Origin: Comamonas sp. lk
GTDB lineage: Bacteria > Pseudomonadota > Gammaproteobacteria > Burkholderiales > Burkholderiaceae_C
Direction: 5' to 3'
NCBI GenBank assembly: GCA_945901215.1
Contig: CAMDKE010000006.1
Location: forward strand, 1-22,561
DNA length: 22,561 bases
Positions 1-7,766 of this stretch are shown one piece after another. The stretch's first letter is position 1. The number at the start of each line of letters is the position of its first letter. The translations under genes and the position numbers were made by a program. Under the pieces are notes generated by a model, which was not told where the DNA came from, did no database searches, and was given only the letters and a program-made list of their open reading frames with translations.

Positions 1-998
1 GCCTGGCTTTGCCCATGCTGACGCAGGTGGTGGTGTGGGAGCAACTCGGGCGCGTCACCAATGCCTTGAGCTGGTGCATGTCCGAGGTGCACGCCTGGAT
101 GTTCGAGGCTTGCAATGCCGACCAGATTGCGCGCTATATCTTGCCCATGATGCAGGGCCAGCGCCGCGAGTGCTACGCCATCACTGAGGCCGAGGCCGGT
201 TCAGACAACACCGCCATTGCCAGTGTGGCTCGGCGAGTCGGCGACGATTACTTGATCCGCGGAGAAAAATGGTTTGTCACAAGTGCCAACAAGGCCGACT
301 TTTTGTTCTTTCAGGCGGTGGTGGACGAGGGCAAGGACGAAGGCGATTGCGCCAGCGGCCAGCACGCCCTGTTTTTCATGGACAAGGACAGTGCGGGCAT
401 TGAGATGCTGGACAACCCGCTTTTTGGCCACACTTATTCCTCGCACCACCCGACCTATGCTTTCCGGGACGTACGGGTGTCTGCCGCCAACCGCATCGGT
501 GCGCCTGGTGCGGGCATGGATTTCACGCGCAGCTGGTTTCGCCGCGAACGCCTGATGATTGCGGCGCGCTGCTGCGGTGCGGCGGGGCGCTTGATTGACC
601 TGGCCAGCGCGTTTGCACAATCGCGGGTGGTTTCGGGCCATCCCATTTCGCAATACCAGCTGATCCAGGCCATGCTGGCCGACAGCATTACCGAACTGTG
701 GGCCGCACGCCTGATGACTTATGAAGCCGCAGCAATGCAAGACCGTGGCGAAGACCTGGCCTTGATTCATACCCATTGCTCCATGGCCAAGCTCTACGCT
801 TCCGAGATAGCCAACCGGGTGGCCGACCGGGTGGTGCAGATTTTTGGTGGCCGGGGCTATATGCGCAGCAACCCGGCGCAGCGCTTTTTTCGCGAACTGC
901 GCGTGGACCGCATCTGGGAAGGCACGAGCGAAATCCAACGACTCATCATTGCGCGCAGCCTGCTTAAACGCGGCGTGGACGGAGTGATCGGCGGATGA
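1..998 (+). CDS. Acyl-CoA dehydrogenase, 5'-truncated by window edge
   Basis: FAD-dependent dehydrogenase that introduces a trans-2,3 double bond into an acyl-CoA and passes electrons to electron-transfer flavoprotein. The reading frame is open from base 3, so the N-terminal alpha-helical part lies outside the window. The visible TTG at 9 and ATG at 15 are probably internal. About 330 residues remain of a usual 380-400. The flavin/substrate segment ITEAEAGSD lies at bases about 180-210. The C-terminal signature IFGGRGYM is followed by RIWEGTSEIQR, whose Glu (codon 918-920) is in the position of the catalytic base of the medium-chain family. The TGA stop overlaps the ATG of the next gene (ATGA at 995-998), implying translational coupling to the transporter. 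The exact acyl-CoA substrate cannot be read from the sequence. I see no specific glutaryl-CoA or isovaleryl-CoA signature that I can defend. Confidence 0.93.
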   Translation, partial: LALPMLTQVVVWEQLGRVTNALSWCMSEVHAWMFEACNADQIARYILPMMQGQRRECYAITEAEAGSDNTAIASVARRVGDDYLIRGEKWFVTSANKADFLFFQAVVDEGKDEGDCASGQHALFFMDKDSAGIEMLDNPLFGHTYSSHHPTYAFRDVRVSAANRIGAPGAGMDFTRSWFRRERLMIAARCCGAAGRLIDLASAFAQSRVVSGHPISQYQLIQAMLADSITELWAARLMTYEAAAMQDRGEDLALIHTHCSMAKLYASEIANRVADRVVQIFGGRGYMRSNPAQRFFRELRVDRIWEGTSEIQRLIIARSLLKRGVDGVIGG

Positions 999-2140
999 GC
1001 ACCTTGCCGAATTCGCCGCATCGGTCGCCCGAACCCCTGCTGGGTGAAGACGGCTTTCTGCAAATCTTGGACGTGAGCAAAAAATTTGGCGAAGTCACGG
1101 TGGTGGACCGGCTGAACCTGTCGGTGCGGCGCAAGGAGTTTTTTGCTTTGTTGGGCAGCTCAGGTTGTGGCAAGTCCACCTTGCTGCGCATCATGGCCGG
1201 GCTGGAGACGCCCAGCAGTGGCCGCGTCATTTTGGACGGCCAGGACATTACCGATTTGCCGGCCCACCGCAGGCCGGTGAACATGATGTTCCAGTCCTAC
1301 GCCTTGTTTCCCCACATGAATGTCAGCGCCAACGTAGCCTATGGCCTCAAGCGCGAAGGCGTGGCGCGCCCGGAGCGCGAAGAGCGGGTACGCGAAGTGC
1401 TGGAGCTGGTGCAAATGGGGACGTATGCCAGCCACATGCCCTCGCAGCTCTCAGGCGGACAGCAGCAGCGCGTGGCGCTGGCGCGCAGCCTGGTCAAAAG
1501 CCCCAAGTTGCTGCTTCTGGACGAGCCCATGTCGGCACTGGACAAGAAAATTCGCCAAAAAACCCAGTTTGAGCTGGGCACGATTTTGCAAAAGGTGGGC
1601 GTTACCTGCGTGATGGTGACACACGACCAGGAAGAGGCCATGACCATGGCAGACCGTCTGGCGGTGATGAGCGAGGGCGTCATTGTGCAAATGGGTACGC
1701 CCGAGAATGTCTACGAGGCGCCAAGCACCCGCTTTGCCGCTGAGTTCATTGGTTCGACCAATGTGTTTGGCGGAAAGCTTACCCAAGACGGTGGCAGCGT
1801 CTTGCATTGTGGCGAGTTGGAACAGCCCCTGGAGTTGGGTTTTGCTATTGCCAACGCGCGCCAAGGGCACGCGGTGCAGGTGTCGATTCGGCCTGAGCGT
1901 ATTCGACTGTCTGTGCCCGCCAACGAAGCAAGGGCGCAGTCCAACAACAGTGCGTTGGGCGTAGTGGAACAAATTGGGTACATGGGTAGCTATACCTTGT
2001 ACTACCTGCGCCTGCCATCGGGTCGCGTGGTGATGGTGCACGTACCACGTGAAATTTTGGTCGGTTTTCCCCAGGAGCCCGACTATGGCGACACCTTGCA
2101 ACTGCGCTGGTCGGTGCGCAGCCTGGTGGTTTTGAGCTGA
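995..2140 (+). CDS. potG: Polyamine-type ABC transporter ATP-binding protein (PotG-like)
   Basis: Cytoplasmic ATPase that powers import of a polyamine-like solute together with the next two permeases and the convergent binding protein. In the 381 residues, Walker A GSSGCGKS is at 54-61, the Q-loop Gln at 100, the ABC signature LSGGQQQR at 152-159, Walker B LLLLDEP at 172-178 and the switch His at 210. The C-terminal third is a TOBE-like regulatory domain. The stretch ALDKKIR after Walker B and the AEFIGSTNVF segment closely resemble E. coli PotG as I remember it, more than PotA. The N-terminus carries about 20 extra residues before the first beta strand. The start at 995 overlaps the stop of the dehydrogenase and gives the expected length. 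It is followed 1 nt later by potH. Family assignment is secure; the transported solute is less certain (see potF). Confidence 0.93.
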   Translation: MSTLPNSPHRSPEPLLGEDGFLQILDVSKKFGEVTVVDRLNLSVRRKEFFALLGSSGCGKSTLLRIMAGLETPSSGRVILDGQDITDLPAHRRPVNMMFQSYALFPHMNVSANVAYGLKREGVARPEREERVREVLELVQMGTYASHMPSQLSGGQQQRVALARSLVKSPKLLLLDEPMSALDKKIRQKTQFELGTILQKVGVTCVMVTHDQEEAMTMADRLAVMSEGVIVQMGTPENVYEAPSTRFAAEFIGSTNVFGGKLTQDGGSVLHCGELEQPLELGFAIANARQGHAVQVSIRPERIRLSVPANEARAQSNNSALGVVEQIGYMGSYTLYYLRLPSGRVVMVHVPREILVGFPQEPDYGDTLQLRWSVRSLVVLS

Positions 2141-2141
2141 C

Positions 2142-3068
2142 ATGGCACACGTAAACAGGCCTCTCCATCACGGCGCACTTGTGCGCTGGATGCCGTCGGC
2201 TAAAGGATGGGCCATTGGCCTGCCGTTTGCATTTTTGCTGGTGTTTTTTATGCTGCCGTTTTTGATGGTGCTGAAAATCAGCTTTGCTGAGTCCACCATG
2301 GACGTGCCACCTTTTACCCACTTGCTGGTGGTGGGGGAGGACAAGCTGACGGTCTTGCTCAATTTAGAGAGCTACCTGACCATCGTGCGGGACGACATTT
2401 ACTTCGCCGCTTACGTCAGCTCGCTCAAGGTGGCATTTTTCACAACGTTTTTTTGCTTGCTGGTGGGCTACCCGACGGCGCTGCTGATTGCCAACGCCCG
2501 CCCGGCGCTGCGCAATCTGCTGCTGATGGGAATCATCTTGCCTTTTTGGACGTCCTATCTGGTGCGTGTGTATGCCTGGATTGGCATTTTGAAAGACCAA
2601 GGCCTGGCCAACCGCCTGCTGATGTACCTGGGCCTGAGCGACACGCCGCTGGCGCTGATGCACAACACCTTTGGCCTGTACGTTGGCATGGTGTATTCCT
2701 ACTTGCCCTATATGGTGCTGCCGATGTATGCATTTTTGGTCAAGATGAATACCAGTTTGCCTGAGGCTGCGCGCGACCTGGGCGCCAAGCCATGGGAGGT
2801 TTTCTTCACCATCACCTTGCCCCTGTCGCTTCCGGGCATGTCGGCGGGCTGTTTGTTGGTGTTCATCCCCTCGGTGGGCGAGTATGTGATTCCCGAGTTG
2901 TTGGGCAGTTCGCAAGACCTGATGATCGGGCGGGTGCTGTGGTCGGACTTCTTTAATAGCATCGCCTGGCCCTTGGCTGCGGCGGCCACCTGTGTCATGG
3001 TGGCGCTGCTGCTGCTGCCCATGGTCTGGTTTCAGCGTGTGCAAAACCGCGAGCCACAGACGCTATGA
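2142..3068 (+). CDS. potH: Polyamine-type ABC transporter permease (PotH-like)
   Basis: Inner-membrane permease, one half of the transport channel. The 308 residues begin with a short cytoplasmic segment, then a strong hydrophobic helix (about residues 26-46), a periplasmic loop and further hydrophobic segments consistent with about six transmembrane helices. The cytoplasmic EAA coupling loop, LPEAARDLGA, begins near residue 205 and contacts the ATPase. Length agrees with PotH/PotB (about 280-320). The ATG lies one base after the potG stop and the TGA stop overlaps the potI ATG (ATGA at 3065-3068), so the three genes are translated as a unit. PotH is preferred over PotB because its ATPase and binding-protein partners look like PotG and PotF. 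Confidence 0.9.
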   Translation: MAHVNRPLHHGALVRWMPSAKGWAIGLPFAFLLVFFMLPFLMVLKISFAESTMDVPPFTHLLVVGEDKLTVLLNLESYLTIVRDDIYFAAYVSSLKVAFFTTFFCLLVGYPTALLIANARPALRNLLLMGIILPFWTSYLVRVYAWIGILKDQGLANRLLMYLGLSDTPLALMHNTFGLYVGMVYSYLPYMVLPMYAFLVKMNTSLPEAARDLGAKPWEVFFTITLPLSLPGMSAGCLLVFIPSVGEYVIPELLGSSQDLMIGRVLWSDFFNSIAWPLAAAATCVMVALLLLPMVWFQRVQNREPQTL

Positions 3069-3940
3069 AGCATTTCAGTCGCCACCTGGGCAGCGGCTTT
3101 CTTGCGCTGGTGTTCCTGTTTTTTTACCTGCCCATCCTCAGTGTGGTGGTGTATTCCTTCAACGAGTCGGTGATCGCCAGCCAGTGGACCCGGTTTTCGC
3201 TCAAGTGGTACGCAAAGCTGTTGGGCGACAGCGAAATCCTCGATGCCTGTCGCACCAGCCTGGCGCTGGCGCTGGCCACTGCGTGCAGCTCCGTGCTCAT
3301 TGGCGCTTGGATTGGCTATGTGCTAGCCAATTACCGGCGCTTCTGGGGGAGCACGCTGTTTGTTGCCATGGTGAATGCGCCCCTGGTCTTGCCTGAGGTG
3401 ATCTCTGGTATTTCCTTGCTGCTGCTGTTCGTGTCGCTGGAGCAAACCCTGGGTTGGCCGCAGGGGCGCGGCATGGCCACCATGTGGATTGGCCACACCA
3501 TGTTGTGTGTTTCCTATGTCGCCATTACCGTGCAAGCCCGCTTGTCGGCCATGGACAAGTCCCTGACCGAAGCCGCGCGCGACCTGGGTGCGTCGCCTCT
3601 GCGGGTGTTCTTTGACATCACCTTGCCGCTGATAGCGCCGTCTCTTGTGGCAGGTTGGGTGCTGTCGCTGACGATTTCTCTGGACGATGTGATCATGTCT
3701 GCCTTTTTGTCGGGCCCGGAAACCACCACCTTGCCCTTGGTGTTGCTCTCGCGCATGCGCCTGGGGCTCAACCCCGAAATCAATGCTATTGGCACCCTGA
3801 TCATTGCCGTGGTCAGCCTGGGAGTGGTGGCCAATAGCTACTACCTCATGAAGCGCGAACAGCGCCAGGCCCGTCACCTGCGCATGGCCGTACTCAGCAA
3901 TAGCATCGAGGGCAGGGCGGCGCAATCGCCCCCCACCTGA
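3065..3940 (+). CDS. potI: Polyamine-type ABC transporter permease (PotI-like)
   Basis: Second inner-membrane permease of the importer, 291 residues. An N-terminal transmembrane segment (about residues 10-32) is followed by the NESVIASQWT periplasmic stretch typical of the PotC/PotI branch. The EAA loop LTEAARDLGA starts near residue 168, and the last membrane helix (about 239-259) precedes a basic cytoplasmic tail. The start codon overlaps the potH stop by 4 nt. The C-terminus extends some 20-30 residues past the last helix, which is slightly longer than I expect for the family and has no recognisable motif. An 86-nt gap separates it from the aminotransferase gene. Confidence 0.9.
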   Translation: MKHFSRHLGSGFLALVFLFFYLPILSVVVYSFNESVIASQWTRFSLKWYAKLLGDSEILDACRTSLALALATACSSVLIGAWIGYVLANYRRFWGSTLFVAMVNAPLVLPEVISGISLLLLFVSLEQTLGWPQGRGMATMWIGHTMLCVSYVAITVQARLSAMDKSLTEAARDLGASPLRVFFDITLPLIAPSLVAGWVLSLTISLDDVIMSAFLSGPETTTLPLVLLSRMRLGLNPEINAIGTLIIAVVSLGVVANSYYLMKREQRQARHLRMAVLSNSIEGRAAQSPPT

Positions 3941-4026
3941 AGGACCACCAAGGGCGCTTTTGCCCAGTCGCGGGGCGTGCCCTAAAACCAACCCATTTTT
4001 TTGACAAGCATTAGCAGGAATCCACC

Positions 4027-5436
4027 ATGACCCCCCCGACGCAAGCCGCAAGCGGCACCGATCCCCAAGCCTTTTGGATGCACCCCTGGGAATACATGCC
4101 CACGGCGCACGCGGCCCAGCGCACCGTCATCACCCAGGCAGAAGGTATTTATGTGCAGGACGACACTGGCGCACGCATGATTGACGGCCCGGCCGGTATG
4201 TGGTGCACCCAGATCGGCTACGGCCGCCAGGAAATGGCCGACGCCATCGCGGCCCAAGCCGTCAAGCTGAGCTATGTCAACCCGTTTGCGCTTAGCGCAG
4301 GGCCTCCGGCTGAATTGGCTGCGCGGCTGGCGCACATGGCGCCGGGCGCCATGAACCATGTCTTTTTTACGACCGGCGGCACCACGGCGGTAGAAACCGC
4401 GCTGCGCTTTGTCCATTACTACAACAACGTGTTGGGCCGCCCCGGCAAGAAACACCTGATCTCGCGCGCCGACGCCTACCATGGCAGCAGCTACCTGACC
4501 GGGATGGTGGCAGGCAAAGACCGCGACAAAAGCTACCTCGACAGCACCATGGCCCAGGTGCATTTGCTCTCCAGCGTCAACCCCAAGCGCCGCCCGGCGG
4601 GCATGAGTTTGGAAGCGTTTTGCAGCGCCCGCGTGGACGAGCTCGAAGCCAAGATTCTGGAAATAGGCGCAGACAAAGTGGGCGCCTTTATTGCCGAGCC
4701 CGTGCAGGCCTCGGGCGGCGTCATCGTGGCACCCGACGGCTATTTCAAACGCGCTTGGGAGGTCTGTCGCAAGCACGATGTCTTGTTCATTGCCGACGAG
4801 GTGGTTACCGCTTTTGGCCGCCTGGGCCACTGGTTTGCCAGCAAAGAGGTGTTTGGCGTCGAGCCCGACCTCGTGACCTGCGCCAAGGGTATTACCTCGG
4901 GCTATTTGCCCTTGGGCGCGTGCCTGGTTTCGGACCGGATATTTGACCAAGTGGCTGCAGACAATGCGCGCGGTGGCTCCTTTGCCCACGGCTATACCAA
5001 CTCTGGCCACCCGGTGTGCACCGTGGCGGCCCTCAAAAACATCGAGATCATCGAGCGCGAAGACCTGCTGGGCAATGTGCGCGCGCTGGCGCCCCATTTT
5101 CAGGAGCGCCTGCGTTCCTTGCGCGATATCCCGCTGGTGTTTGACACCCGGGGCGTGGGTCTGCTGGGCTGCGTGGAATGCACGGTGCGCGGTGTGGAAC
5201 ACAGCGGCCTGTCGCCTGAAGCGCTCTTGGCCATCGACGTCGATTTGGGTGCGCGCATAGACCGCCATTGCCAGGAGTTGGGCCTGATGCTGCGCCCCAT
5301 CGTCAACCAGTGCGTGTTCTCACCACCGCTCATCATCACGCGCGCCCAGATCGATGAAATGTTTGACCTCATGCGCGAGGGCATTGTGCGCACCCTGCGC
5401 GATATCGAGGTGGAACTAGGCTACACCGTGGTCTAA
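4027..5436 (+). CDS. Class III pyridoxal-phosphate aminotransferase, probably omega-amine (putrescine-type):pyruvate
   Basis: Fold-type I PLP transaminase of 469 residues, expected to move the terminal amino group of an omega-amine (putrescine, GABA, beta-alanine or similar) to pyruvate or a 2-oxoacid. The PLP phosphate-binding segment TTGGTTAVETA lies near residues 116-126. The motif IADEVVTAFGRLG contains the cofactor-ring Asp257 and CAKGITSGYLPLGA contains the Schiff-base Lys287. The HPWEY start and the overall pattern resemble SpuC-type and taurine/beta-alanine:pyruvate enzymes. Position downstream of potGHI on the same strand supports first-step catabolism of the imported amine. AGCAGGA about 9 nt upstream of the ATG is a reasonable ribosome-binding site. 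The gene name spuC is plausible, but substrate choice within this family cannot be read reliably, so I leave the symbol empty. Confidence 0.88.
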   Translation: MTPPTQAASGTDPQAFWMHPWEYMPTAHAAQRTVITQAEGIYVQDDTGARMIDGPAGMWCTQIGYGRQEMADAIAAQAVKLSYVNPFALSAGPPAELAARLAHMAPGAMNHVFFTTGGTTAVETALRFVHYYNNVLGRPGKKHLISRADAYHGSSYLTGMVAGKDRDKSYLDSTMAQVHLLSSVNPKRRPAGMSLEAFCSARVDELEAKILEIGADKVGAFIAEPVQASGGVIVAPDGYFKRAWEVCRKHDVLFIADEVVTAFGRLGHWFASKEVFGVEPDLVTCAKGITSGYLPLGACLVSDRIFDQVAADNARGGSFAHGYTNSGHPVCTVAALKNIEIIEREDLLGNVRALAPHFQERLRSLRDIPLVFDTRGVGLLGCVECTVRGVEHSGLSPEALLAIDVDLGARIDRHCQELGLMLRPIVNQCVFSPPLIITRAQIDEMFDLMREGIVRTLRDIEVELGYTVV

Positions 5437-5464
5437 AAACGACTAGGCCCGCTTGCGCGGGCCC
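5437..5464 (-). terminator. Hairpin between convergent aminotransferase and potF genes
   Basis: A perfect 7-bp GC-rich stem, GGCCCGC (5446-5452) and GCGGGCC (5457-5463), encloses a TTGC loop. Read on the minus strand it is followed after a few bases by a run of five T, so it fits a rho-independent terminator for the potF-like gene. On the plus strand there is no good T-run, so any effect on the aminotransferase transcript would be weaker. Confidence 0.65.
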
Positions 5465-5488
5465 AGGCTTATTCCAACAAATGCGCGT

Positions 5489-6592
5489 TTAGCGGCCAGA
5501 TTTGTAGCGCAACCACAGCTTGTTGGTGGCGCGCAGCAAATCGGTCTCTTGGGGCTTGTAGGTGAAGTACTCCGCCATTTGTGCCTCGGTGGGGAACAGA
5601 AAGGGGTCGTTCAACAGCTCGGGTTTGATCATGGGCCGGGCCGCCAGAACGGCCGTGGTGTAAGTGATTTCATTGTTGGTTTCGGCAGCAATTTCGGGGC
5701 TGAGCAAGAAATTGATCCACTTGTGCGCCGCATCCTTGTTGTTGGAGTCTTTGGGAATGCCCATTAGCGTGAACCACAGGCCGGTAGCGCCCTTGGGTGT
5801 GGCGTAGCGGATGTCGTAATCTTTGCCTGCAGCCTTGGCGCGGCGCTTCATCACGCTGTAGTCCCCGGACCAGCCGGTGGAAATGCAGATATCGCCCGAA
5901 GAAAAGTCCATGATCACATTATTGGTAAACAACTTCACATAGGGCCGAATTTTCGCCAGCTCTTTGAATGCGTCTTCGGTATCCGATAGTTTGGTGCTGT
6001 TGGGGTCGCGCCCCATATGGGCCAGCATGGTGCTGGCTTCGCTGGGCTGGTCGATCAAGGCGATACCGCATTTTTGCAAGCGCTTGGCGTTTTCTGGATT
6101 GAATAACAGGTCAAAGTTCAAGGGCGGCAGTTCGCCGCCCCAGGCTTGCTTTGCCTTGGTGACATTGACAATCAGGCCTTCGGTGCCCCAGACATAGGGC
6201 ACGCCGTATTTGTTGCCCGCATCGTTTTTGGCCGTGTGCGACATCACCATGGGGTCCAGGTACTGCTTGTTGGGAATCTTGGACCAGTCGATGGGCTCGT
6301 AAACCCCGGCCTTGATCTGCTTGGCCATGTAATTGGAGCTGGGGTACACCACGTCGTAGCCGCTGTTGCCGCTGAGCAGTTTGGCTTGCAAGGTGTCGTC
6401 ACTGTCCAAAATGCTGTAAATCACTTTGATGCCGGTGGCTTTTTCAAACTTGGCCACCACCTCCGGGCCAATGTATTCAGACCAGTTAAGCACCTTGAGC
6501 GTGCCTTGGGCGTAGCCCATGCTGGTGGCACCTAAGAGCAAACCGGTGCCCAGCCAACGCGCGAGCCGAGGAAAAATAAACTTGGCCATCAT
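5489..6592 (-). CDS. potF: Periplasmic polyamine-binding protein (PotF-like) with altered ligand pocket
   Basis: Substrate-binding protein that should deliver ligand to the PotGHI-type importer. I choose the ATG at 6592 (tandem ATGATG, AAGG just upstream), giving 366 residues; an upstream in-frame ATG at 6679 would put 29 unlikely residues before the signal peptide. Residues 1 to about 28 form a signal peptide (basic start, hydrophobic core, GYA cut site). Mature motifs match E. coli PotF from memory: NWSEYI, the VYPSS serine, the Glu in DQPSEAS, GWSGD with its Trp/Asp pair, and two Cys that pair as a disulfide in PotF. The exception is Thr275 (codon 5768-5770), which aligns with PotF Asp278, a residue that contacts an amine of putrescine; the stretch reads WFTLMGIP. 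The gene faces the importer genes instead of sitting in their operon. Confidence 0.88.
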   Translation of the reverse strand: MMAKFIFPRLARWLGTGLLLGATSMGYAQGTLKVLNWSEYIGPEVVAKFEKATGIKVIYSILDSDDTLQAKLLSGNSGYDVVYPSSNYMAKQIKAGVYEPIDWSKIPNKQYLDPMVMSHTAKNDAGNKYGVPYVWGTEGLIVNVTKAKQAWGGELPPLNFDLLFNPENAKRLQKCGIALIDQPSEASTMLAHMGRDPNSTKLSDTEDAFKELAKIRPYVKLFTNNVIMDFSSGDICISTGWSGDYSVMKRRAKAAGKDYDIRYATPKGATGLWFTLMGIPKDSNNKDAAHKWINFLLSPEIAAETNNEITYTTAVLAARPMIKPELLNDPFLFPTEAQMAEYFTYKPQETDLLRATNKLWLRYKSGR

Positions 6593-6811
6593 GAAAACCT
6601 TTCTGGAAAGTGTGTGCTCGCTTTGGGAACCCGCATGAACGGCCACAGTATCACCAAAAGGCCCGATACGCAGGTGCAAAATTCCATACTACTAGCGATT
6701 CGTTCAATAAGGACTAGGGGTTTGCACTCGCCACCACCGGCACCCATCTGTCCCGCATGACCCTGGGCACCAACCAGGGGCTCAGCACCATCGTCTTGTT
6801 TCCATAAAGAC
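6593..6811. other. Upstream region of potF with no recognised gene
   Basis: This spacer must hold the potF promoter on the minus strand, but I could not fix a convincing -35/-10 pair; a TTGAAC at about 6690-6695 (minus strand) has no good partner. The part nearer potF is AT-richer, while 6720-6790 is GC-rich. It contains a short plus-strand frame (6718-6807) without a good start, described in the findings. Confidence 0.4.
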
Positions 6812-6847
6812 AAACCGCCGCCAAATCTTGCAGATTCGCGGCGGTTT
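6812..6847 (-). terminator. Strong hairpin downstream of the EamA/gloA unit
   Basis: Long inverted repeat: outer 10-bp arms AAACCGCCGC (6812-6821) and GCGGCGGTTT (6838-6847) plus inner 5-bp arms AATCT (6824-6828) and AGATT (6832-6836) around a TGC loop. It begins about 25 nt after the stop of the minus-strand EamA gene and is followed on that strand by T-rich GTCTTTATGG. It fits a terminator for the gloA-EamA transcript. It could also act on plus-strand transcripts, but no plus-strand gene precedes it closely. Confidence 0.65.
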
Positions 6848-6872
6848 CCGTTGGCGCAGTATTGGCCTAAGC

Positions 6873-7763
6873 TTAGCCCGCACCAGGTTCCGGCGTTGGC
6901 TGGCGCAGCTGCCACACGATGTGCGCCAGCAGGGCCAGAAACACGATGGCGCCACCCAAAACGGTGCGTGCGCTAGGAATTTCGTTGTGGATGAGCCAAA
7001 CCCACAACGGCCCGAGCACGGGCTCTGTGATGCCGATCAGCGCAGCGATCGCCGAGGGCAGCAGGCGCGCGCCGGTGACAAACAGTGCGAGCCCTAAGCC
7101 CAAATTTAGCGCTCCAAAGGCAAACAGCAGCACGCCGTCGGTGGGGCTCAGGGCAAAAACTCCCGCCATTTGCGACGACGCACAGGCTGCAATCAAAGTG
7201 CCCAGGCACACGGCAGGCATCATCGCCACGTGGGCGTGGCGCCGGGTGATCACAGTGGCGGTGGCAAATGCCAGCGCAATCAGCAAGGCCAAGCCATCGC
7301 CAATAGGCGATACCGTGCCGCCAAAGGACTCCGACACCATAACCGCCACCCCGGCAATCACGGCGGCAATCGCAATCCAGGTGGCGCGCGGTATGTGTTC
7401 GCGAAAGAACAGAAAGGCCATCAGTGCAGCAATCAAGGGCACGCCCGCTTGCAGCAGGAGCACATTGGCCACTGTGGTGTAGGCCAGCGCCACTACAAAG
7501 CAGGTGGACGCCAGCGCAAAGCACGCTGCTACGCCCACGCCGGGCCAGCCCATGGCGAGAAACAAGGCGACGGTGGCCTTGCGTCCGTTTTGCCACAGCA
7601 TGAATACCAGTAAAAAAGCCGCCGCAAATGTTGAGCGCCAAAACACCACCGTCCAGCTATCGCTCACCGTCAGATACCGGGCAATTGCGCCGCCAAAACT
7701 CCAGACCGCAGCCGAGCCAAATACCAGCCACGCGCCGCGCACGTCCAGGGAGCGGGTGCCCAT
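6873..7763 (-). CDS. EamA/DMT-family transporter (putative metabolite exporter)
   Basis: Inner-membrane protein of the drug/metabolite transporter superfamily, 296 residues, typical of the ten-helix EamA type. The N-terminal half contains WSFGGAIARYL in the first helix, and the second half repeats the fold (GALNLGLGLALF, then a helix with ITEPVLGPLW). The ITEPV/LGPLW segment and the position of the two repeats are usual for EamA proteins. The ATG at 7763 is 3 nt after the gloA stop, so the two are almost certainly co-transcribed. Family members export amino acids, other metabolites or drugs; the substrate here is unknown. Confidence 0.87.
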   Translation of the reverse strand: MGTRSLDVRGAWLVFGSAAVWSFGGAIARYLTVSDSWTVVFWRSTFAAAFLLVFMLWQNGRKATVALFLAMGWPGVGVAACFALASTCFVVALAYTTVANVLLLQAGVPLIAALMAFLFFREHIPRATWIAIAAVIAGVAVMVSESFGGTVSPIGDGLALLIALAFATATVITRRHAHVAMMPAVCLGTLIAACASSQMAGVFALSPTDGVLLFAFGALNLGLGLALFVTGARLLPSAIAALIGITEPVLGPLWVWLIHNEIPSARTVLGGAIVFLALLAHIVWQLRQPTPEPGAG

Positions 7764-7766
7764 GGG

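Noticed and set aside
3946..3966. Possible terminator GGGC...GCCC after potI
   Set aside because: The stem is only four base pairs with no T-run directly after it; the aminotransferase may well be co-transcribed.
4001..4006. Perfect -35 consensus TTGACA upstream of the aminotransferase
   Set aside because: A -10 at correct spacing would fall on the start codon and no -10-like sequence is there.
3982..5268. 428-residue minus-strand open frame opposite the aminotransferase
   Set aside because: It is a shadow of a well-supported PLP enzyme in GC-rich DNA. Its translation is rich in His, Gln, Ala and Arg with no domain.
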